NCBI GenBank assembly: GCA_015698045.1
Contig: BLAL01000053.1
Coordinates: 2,501 to 66,500, forward strand
Length of the DNA: 64,000 bases
Direction of reading: 5' to 3'
Origin: Rhizophagus clarus
Lineage: Eukaryota; Glomeromycota; Glomeromycetes; Glomerales; Glomeraceae
In this document: positions 57,186 through 64,000 of the stretch, piece by piece
Position numbering within the stretch: the stretch's first letter is position 1
Layout of the letters: the number at the start of each line of letters is the position of its first letter
The notes under the pieces: generated by a model
The model's input: only the letters and a program-made list of their open reading frames with translations
Databases searched by the model: none
Told to the model about the DNA's origin: nothing
Program-made: the position numbers and the translations under genes

Positions 57186-59847
57186 GTTTTCACTTTGTAA
57201 AAGAAAGCAAAAAAAGTAGTTTGATAGGAACGGAGATTCTGATGCGTTATATAAAAAAAAAAAATCGCGTGTGATCTACCTTGTTAATCGATTTTTGATA
57301 GTGTAACATTGTGTGTACGACGATACGACCAAAATTGCGCGTACCTACTGATAATATTTTTTTTTCGCAAGAACATTTAATCAAATTTTTTTTAAAACGT
57401 GCGATCACAAGAATTCTAACATGTGATCATTAAATTTATAGATACGCAGTTTCAAAGAAATTTCCATAAATAGTTAAACGATTTCTCGATTTTTAAAACG
57501 AAAACGTTAGTATATGTATATATATGTATATTTTTTTTTTTTTTTGTATCTAAAGTATGGCATGAGTATTTTAACGAAAACGACGTTGAAGCATGGTCGA
57601 TTTTCCATTTCCAACAAAATTGGGAACGTATTCATGAAGGAGATTATAAACAGCTTAGTTACAAGGCAACTGACGCGCTTATTTATTTATTTATTTTACG
57701 ATGACGACATGGGAAATTGGGAATAAAGAAGCGGGATACAAGCGTACCACAATACTTAGACCTACTTAGACACATCAAACACGTATACTACCGCCTCTAA
57801 AACACAATCCATCTAAGTGAACCACGCAACCCAGCCGGCGCAACTGACGCGCTTACCAAAAGTCTCCGCGCAATTATTAATGAAAGTTTAGATACCAAGA
57901 AATTAAGAAAGCTAATAGCCTTTTGACCACTATTCAGGTCTGTATTTTATGTCCTCCCGAATTATTTGTTCCTCTACTTTAGCTATCTGCGACTTTTAGT
58001 CATCCAAAACTTTTAGTTATCCGCAACTTTTAGTTGTGTAGAACTTTAGTTATCCAAACTTTAGTTATCCAAAGCTTTTAGCTATCTGCGACTTTTAGTC
58101 ATCTAAAACTTTTAGTTATCCGCAACTTATAGCTTTGTAGAACTTTTTAGTTGTAGTTGTCCAGAACTTTTAATTGTCCCACAATAGTCTTTCAACCATA
58201 ATACTAATATTATTTTATTTTCTAATGACAAAATAAGCGGGCTATTGCAAAGTTAAACGCATTCTTCGCCGGAACATGAATAGTAAAAATATCGATACAG
58301 GAAACTAGCCACAATTTTCATCTTGCTCCGATGTACAAATTGAGTCTGTTTCTACGGGTGATCCGGTCAATGGACAAAAGCGAAAAAAAAAAATCATCAT
58401 TACCAAAAGGTTAGAATAAGAATATAACAAACTTTCGGCATAAAAATGTCGTCTTGAATTTTATAATGAGCATTTTTTAATAACTATCATTATATCTGCA
58501 GGATAAAAAATTAATTGACACAACTGCCTCAAAGAAGGTCAGTATGGAGTATAACCCTATGATAAGGGTTTGTTCCCGGATTTTTACTATTTGTTGTATG
58601 AACAGGTCAAGCATAATGATAATAAAGCCGAAGGATCCGCGAGTTATGTGAAAGATACGTTATCATCATCGTCTCTGGAAACAATAGCCGAAACAGAAAG
58701 TGTGGGTCTAATAGAGATGTTATAGCCTCGGCACTTAGAAAAAGATGACGATAACCAATCTCTTTTTTCGGTAGGCTCTTGATATAAAGATGACAGCAAA
58801 AGTTTTTAGCGTAATAATCACAAACAAAAGCAACGTAATACTAGAAGTGGAAGAAATATACCGGATTATAAAGGATTGGATATGCCTACGGATGAAAGTA
58901 GTGGATATGATGCGGTTAGTAAATGATTATAGGTATGCTTATTAAAATGAGAAACTGACTAGTCTTTAAAAATTACATACAATTCAAGTGATATTTCATC
59001 ATTGATTTTTATTATGGTGAAATATTGTATGAGTAAGCCGATTCACTAAACATAATTTACATCGATATGTTAATTTAGTTTTGCAAACAGCTACATTCTT
59101 GATCTTTCCTCGAAATCAACAGTTGCAAAAGAATTCATTTTATTTTCGTATGTAAAAAATTTTTTTTTAAATTTTTACAGTAAAGAAAACTATAAATATT
59201 GTTTTTATATTAACAAATTAATATAAATAAAAAAAAAAATATTAAAATAATTTTATAATTTTGATAACCTTTTATATCAAGTTGTTATACATATTTTAAT
59301 AGTATTTTGGATCTTTTTTTTTTAACTATGGTGCCGGGAAAATCGGTTTTGGGAATAGAAAAATAATAGATTGAATTCAAATTTTTAGGTTGATTTTAAT
59401 AGGAATTGCATTCACGTGAGTTTTTTTTGTTTCAAAAATAGGCTGATCATATAAAAATCATCTAATTTTAAACGCTTATAACTTTTTATATAGATGTTTT
59501 TTGAAAATCTGACTGGTAATTTAATAGTAATTGTCTTGAAGAATAAAGTTACCAGTTTATTTTCTTTAAAATTTTATTTTTTAAAGTGCTGAAATTATAA
59601 GTACCCTAATTTTATTGTCAAGTTTAGACTTCTGGCATTATATTAGCTTCAATTTTTATTTTAATAACTTTTTTATTTTACTTTGAAAAAATATAAGCAT
59701 TCAAACAATTTGTATATATTTATGAAAAATGATAAATAAAAATCAGATCACTTGAAAAAAATTAAATTGCTGAGATAAATATAAACAATAATGTAATTAG
59801 ACTAATTACATGAATAGTGACAGTTTTTATTTTTGATTATATTTATC
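57186..59847. other. Intergenic and repeat-derived region
   Basis: 57560-57960 contains coding-like remnants (for example EAWSIFHFQQNWERIHEGDY, ATDALTKSLRAIINES) split by stops, probably an old retroelement that I cannot name. 58500-58920 has similar broken coding sense (IPDYKGLDMPTDESSGYDA) with no intact frame. The rest is AT-rich with no feature. Confidence 0.4.
57980..58180 (+). repeat. Minisatellite of ACTTTTAGTTATCC-type units
   Basis: About ten degenerate copies of (CC)(A/G)(A/C)AACTTTTAGTTATCCG, roughly 16-24 bases each, alternate between GCGACTTTTAG and CAAAACTTTTAG variants. Confidence 0.7.
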
Positions 59848-61131
59848 AGGAAATTTTATAGGGTGAAAAATTGTGTAAGTTTACGATTTTGTAAGTTTAC
59901 GAAAGTTTATGGCATAATATTTCGAAAAATTTTGAAATATTACATAAGTTTACAATTTTGTAAGATTTATGTGATATTACGGTCAAAATATTACACAAGT
60001 TTTCAATATTGTAAGATTTACGCAATATTACGGTCAAAATATTATGCAAGTTTTCAATATCGTAAGATTTATGCAATATTACGGTCAAAATATTACGCAA
60101 GTTTTCAATATCGTAAGATTTACGCAATATTACGGTCAAAATATTTCGTAAATTTACGAGACTGTAAACCTGCGTAATATTATGGTTGAAATATTTCAAA
60201 AATTTACGAAACTGTAAACCTGCGTAATATTACGGTTAAAATATTTTGAAAATTTACGAGACTGTAAACCTGCGTAATATTACGATTAAAATATTTCAAA
60301 AATTTAATATTACTATTCGATCGTTAAAGCTGTGTATGCAGTAGAACGTATACAAGGGGCATGTGATACTATTGAATAATCAAAAATAATATAAACACCT
60401 TTTCTTTTATATAAACACCTTTTTTTTAAGTTTGGGAAAACAAATTTATTTTTATTTACGAATTTTTTATCATTTACAATTTTTATGTTAAAATTAAAGT
60501 AAATTCTAATTTTTATTATAACTTAATAAAAAAATACACATTTGATACTTGTTTGCTACTATTTTATAAAATAGTACCCAGGCTGTATAGCGTGAACGTC
60601 AGTATCAGTCACAGCCCAAAAAAAACGTGAGTCTCCAGCTGATATTTGGTACGGACTGGGCCTAACTACTCACTTAATAAATAAAAAAATAAAAATAATT
60701 ATCTTTTACGATATGTAGGTAAGTTTCTCCTTCTCCTATGATCATCACGCGTGACTAAAATTGATCAAATTTATCAAATTTAAAACATGAACGTAAATAT
60801 TAATTATAAATTTTATTATAGTATAATTACCCGGCCTCTTCCAAAATCTCGTTCTAAATTCGCAATAATATCTTTGGCTGGTACGCGTCCACAGCCACCG
60901 CCCAGGATTACCATTACGATAAAAGACATAGTTCTAAATATCAAAATCAGTTTGAATATTCGATAAATATATTTAATTTATATGAATGTAATTTTATTTA
61001 TTTGCTTACATGGTAATTCCTGATGAGGTTCCTTCACTTTTGGCTGCACTGTTGCCCAGAAACCCTCGTCTGAAATATTCTATTTATTCTGATTCAATTA
61101 AATGGATTGGTTAATTTAAATTTAAATTTTT
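59848..61131 (-). mobile_element. Inverted partial copy of the composite unit, lacking the CACTA-like insertion
   Basis: Starting at AGGAAATTTTATAGGGTG, this is the reverse complement of 31312-30606 joined directly to 26419-about 25890. The subterminal tandem repeats, the GTGTTTATATAAAAGAAAAG segment, the GTTTTTTTTGGGCTGTGACTGA sequence and the three 3' exon-like pieces of the Myb-like gene (60840-61030) are all present. At 60605-60607 the target triplet TGA occurs once and nothing is inserted. Homology stops near 61131, so the other arm and exon 1 of the Myb-like gene are missing. It is a truncated relic that serves as an internal control for the element boundaries at 26-31 kb. Confidence 0.85.
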
Positions 61132-61763
61132 ACTCCTCGGCCTTTTAATTTGCCTGCCACTTCATATGTGCCTTTCTCTTCACTACCTACTCCGACCCAT
61201 CTCGTGACTCCACGTGACTCTGAAGTTGATTGGATAAAGAACTCGATGACTTAAGGTTTGCCATGGTTTAAACATTTGTCAGGTCTTATGGGTCGTCTAA
61301 CGGTGCTACTTAATAACAGCTTTTGCAGAATGGGATGTCGATTTTTATAGTGGGCGTGTTATCCGTTATTATGTTAGCATAGTTGCTTCTACTTTGGTTG
61401 GAATATATCAAGGGGGAAGATCTAGGGAAATTTAGTGTAATGCGATTTATTTTTTTTAGGATAGGTTTATTATCATATTTTTACTTAGGAGACTATATAG
61501 CTTTGTTTTTAGTTAGTTTTATTTTATTTTGTTTCTTTTTATAATTTGTAAATTATATCAGTCTAATAATAATTAATAAAGATAAGGGCTACTATGCCGT
61601 GTTTGCCTTGAATTTAAATTCTAAACGCCGATCCCAAACTCTTTCCGCTGATCCCTCTGTCCATTTTTTTCAGAGACACTTTTATCGTTTTTATTTCTAT
61701 TTCTCAGGTTTTTTGTCTAGCTAAGCTTATTTCAGGGCTTAGTTAGGGCCTCTACTAACATTA
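61132..61763. other. Less AT-rich flanking sequence, no recognised gene
   Basis: Coding-like patches occur (for example AEWDVDFYSGRVIRYYVSIV near 61327-61390), but no frame continues. It is probably the leader or upstream part of the same element as the frame at 61.8 kb. Confidence 0.35.
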
Positions 61764-62187
61764 TGGAACCTCCTACGTCTAAAGACCTCGACTCTCTAAC
61801 GGCTTTGGTTGCCCATAACCGCGCTAAAGCCAACAAGTTGTGAAATGACCTTAAAAAGTGCCGCAAGTTGCTTTCAAAGCTCGTTACTGACCTTTCGATA
61901 GTTTCTGAGCCTGCGATACACGCTCAACTCGTTACTAATGTTGCCACTCTCTCCCATATGATTTTGGACAGCTCTTTTTCTCTTGCCGACTTTCGTCGGC
62001 AAATTACTACAGATGAACTGCATCTATCAATGTGGACACGTGACCTGAATTTATCGAGTAATCTACACAAGGTTGCTCCTGCAGATTCTGTGACGATTGA
62101 ACTAATTGTCAAGCACCTCCCCAGGCTCAAGGTTTTTCTGCCGAAAAAATACCAGAAACACTGCCGAAAAAATTTCCATTTACGATA
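61764..62187 (+). pseudogene. Unknown helical protein, one internal stop, probably element-derived
   Basis: ATG 61764 reads MEPPTSKDLDSLTALVAHNR, then AKANKL, a TGA near 61842, and NDLKKCRKLLSKLVTDLSIV, continuing open to TAA 62185, about 140 residues. It is mostly amphipathic helix (IHAQLVTNVATLSHMILD, SVTIELIVKHLPRLKVFL). Base composition is richer in G/C than the surroundings, as for the nested LINE ORF at 20.8 kb, which suggests an imported element. No family is recognised. Confidence 0.4.
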
Positions 62188-62770
62188 ACTTATCATCTCC
62201 ATCTCCTTTTTCTTTGTTCCATTTTACTACGCGACAAAGAAATTTCTTACCTTTATCATACGCGTTTGTGCATGCTTCTTGGTCACGATTCGTATTGAAT
62301 TATTCTTTTTCAAATACGTATTTTTGCCTCCCATTATTTTTAAATTTCTATTATTAGAATTTCCTTTTCTTTTCTTTTTTCTTTTTATAGATTTCTCTTT
62401 TATAGATTTTTCTTTTCTTTTCTTTTTCTTTTTGTTCGTGTGCCTTTATCTTTATCTCATGAACCCTTTCTCTCGGCCTTACAATGTGCCTGACCTAAAG
62501 ATGCATGTCGTAAATAAAGAATTTCGACATGTTAAAAATGTCGAAAAAAAGTCAATGCAAATCAAAATGGCAAAAAGCCGAAATAAATTTGTCAAGTCGA
62601 AATTGGCGAAATTGTCGAAATAATAATTGGCTGCAGATCATCATTTTTTTGTGATGTAATGATATGGCTGGCAAAATTGAATATAAATAAACATGTCATA
62701 AAATCAAAAAAAAAAATATTTTTCTTCTTGATTTCACACGAAATATTATCAAGTATTTCTTTGTTTGAAT
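62188..62770. other. Pyrimidine-rich spacer and possible short basic frame
   Basis: 62200-62450 is T/C-rich, with TTTTATAGATTTCTCTTTTATAGATTTTTC acceptor-like repeats. A short basic open segment follows at 62459-62623 (MNPFSRPYNVPDLKMHVVNK, then Lys/Lys-Ser-rich), ending 148 bases before the next gene. It may be the last exon of a gene with pyrimidine-rich introns. Support is weak. Confidence 0.3.
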
Positions 62771-64000
62771 ATGTCGAAAACACCTTCTGCTATTCTCAAT
62801 TCAAAGATTCGTGGAAAAAAAGCTTTTTTACCTGACGATGTTGAAAATTCAGTTTCAACAGCGCTTTCATATATTTGGACAGTAACAAATAAAAAAATTG
62901 ATTCATGTGTTTTCGAACAAGATAAAGTAAGAATAATATTTAAGAAAAATGAAGGTCGTACGTATATTGACTTACAAGAGTTGTCATCAAGTTTTACGTT
63001 CATCAATAAGGTATAAGATTTCCTCGTTTTTGGACAACTTTGTCCACTTTTTCCTTTTGGATAATTTTGTCCACTTTTTTATCGGGTTTGATCACTTTTT
63101 ACAGGTTTGGACAATTTTGTCCAATTTTTTTCGTTCTTGTTCATTCATTTCTATCCACTTTTTTTCATTTCTAGACAATTTTGTCTACTTTTTTTTTTAT
63201 TTTTGGACAATTTTGTCCACTTTTTTGTCGGATTTGGTCACTTTTCTACGGGCAATTTTGTCCACTTTTTTTCGTTCTTGATCATTCATCTCTGATCTCT
63301 GTCCACTTTTTTTTTCATTTCTGGACAACTTTGTCCTTTATTTTTGGACAATTTTGTCCATTTTTCCCTTGGTATTAGAACAATTACATTTTTTCTGAAT
63401 AAAATATTTTATTTTTTTAGGATAGTTTGACTGAACTCGAGAATTACAAGAATCTATATGAATTATACAAAAGTAAATATGATTCAGTATTGAATAATAA
63501 TGCTAAATTACAGGTAAATATAAGAATGATGTTTGGTTTTTAATTTATATATAAAATTTATATCTTACTTTTTTTATTACTTAATTTCTGATAATAGAAC
63601 GAATTGCAAAAGTACTCTAATCTTGGATTAGTAACGCCAGAAAATACGCGTCCAGTTAGTGTTGGTACAACTGATACTATAATTTCAGATATGGATGAAC
63701 CATTAAAACAATTGTTACAGTATTCAACACCTGAACATTTACCTGAATCCACAACATCAACTTCCTACTCAACATTATATCACGAAATTAATGACTCAGA
63801 ACTTGCCCGTGCTTTGAACTGTGATTTAGCTTTAAATCACCTCACAACTCTTGATACACCGTCAAAAATTTGGTCAAATCTAAATAATCGTTGCATTGAA
63901 AAATTTGGCAGCCAAAATTGCATAAAAAATAATGCTACCATTTCAAATATAACATGGGCCAAAACAACATTGTCAGGTTACCGCAACTGGAACATGATGC
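62771..64000 (+). CDS. Unknown protein with coiled-coil segment, cut by the window end
   Basis: Exons 62771-63010 (80 codons), 63421-63513 (31 codons) and 63598 to beyond 64000 join with phase 0 at each intron (GTATAA...TTTTAG and GTAAAT...ATAG). Exon 1 reads MSKTPSAILNSKIRGKKAFL, then a compact domain (WTVTNKKIDSCVFEQDKVRI, YIDLQELSSSFTF). Exon 2 is a short coiled coil (TELENYKNLYELYKSKYDSV). Exon 3 is Ser/Thr-rich and then has a mixed domain (SELARALNCDLALNHL, CIEKFGSQNCI). The first intron is a pyrimidine-rich minisatellite. No family is recognised. It may belong to a lineage-specific family, and the 3' end is not visible. Confidence 0.65.
63011..63420 (+). repeat. Intronic minisatellite of TTTGGACAATTTTGTCCACTTTTT units
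   Basis: At least ten copies of GGACAA(T/C)TTTGTCC are spaced irregularly by T-rich sequence within the first intron of the gene starting at 62771. GGACAA and TTGTCC are complementary, so each copy can form a short stem in the pre-mRNA. Confidence 0.8.

Noticed and set aside
57514..57726. 70-codon plus-strand frame
   Set aside because: Another frame of the same stretch looks more coding-like (EAWSIFHFQQNW), and both are broken; no gene can be supported.
59833..60199. Open frames on both strands in the tandem repeats of the second composite copy
   Set aside because: They follow the roughly 50-bp repeat unit and have no counterpart outside it.
1..64000. tRNA, rRNA or other structured RNA genes
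   Set aside because: I looked for T-loop and B-box-like GGTTCGA motifs and found none in a cloverleaf context. A covariance-model scan would be needed to exclude them.

Overview
The window looks like nuclear DNA from an arbuscular mycorrhizal fungus (Glomeromycotina, Rhizophagus-like). It is very AT-rich, its genes are interrupted by short GTAAGT...AG introns, and nested transposable elements occupy most of it. The intact host genes are ordinary fungal ones: Prp19, an FHA-domain kinase, an UNC93-like transporter, a GH20 hexosaminidase, a SAM-dependent methyltransferase and a DUF7918-type protein. The species assignment is inferred from style and gene content, not from a search.

Layout. 1-10.5 kb: a pogo/Tigger transposase remnant, a 16-unit tandem array that looks like repeated microexons, a chain of splice-site-bounded microexon-like blocks, then degraded AT-rich sequence. 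10.5-34.9 kb: one LINE on the minus strand, split inside its endonuclease domain by a 15.7-kb unit bounded by inverted AGGAAATTTTATAG ends. That unit holds a Plavaka-like DNA transposon (17.1-25.2 kb) whose transposase intron carries a 2-kb LINE-ORF1-type insertion with an 18-bp target duplication. It also holds a 4.2-kb element with CACAGGTCGAAT termini and a 3-bp target duplication (26.4-30.6 kb). The latter carries a tandem array of ten 130-bp units, each shaped like a 45-nt cassette exon plus an 85-nt intron with a TACTAAC branch point. A 513-bp hAT-type MITE sits in the 5' half of the LINE. 36.8-39.9 kb: a Tc1/mariner (DDE_3) element carrying a convergent SAM-domain gene. 40.4-41.8 kb: a broken heptad-repeat coiled-coil gene.

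44.4-57.2 kb is a compact housekeeping block with six intact multi-exon or single-exon genes, little repeat sequence and short intergenic gaps. The kinase and Prp19 are divergently transcribed from about 130-170 bp. 57-62.7 kb returns to repeat-rich DNA, including an inverted partial copy of the 15.7-kb unit that preserves the empty target site of the CACAGG element. A last gene starts at 62771 and runs off the window.

The transposon genes are mostly decayed by in-frame stop codons that single C:G to T:A transitions would explain, with few frameshifts. The accessory minus-strand gene of the Plavaka-like element is an exception and still reads open through five exons.
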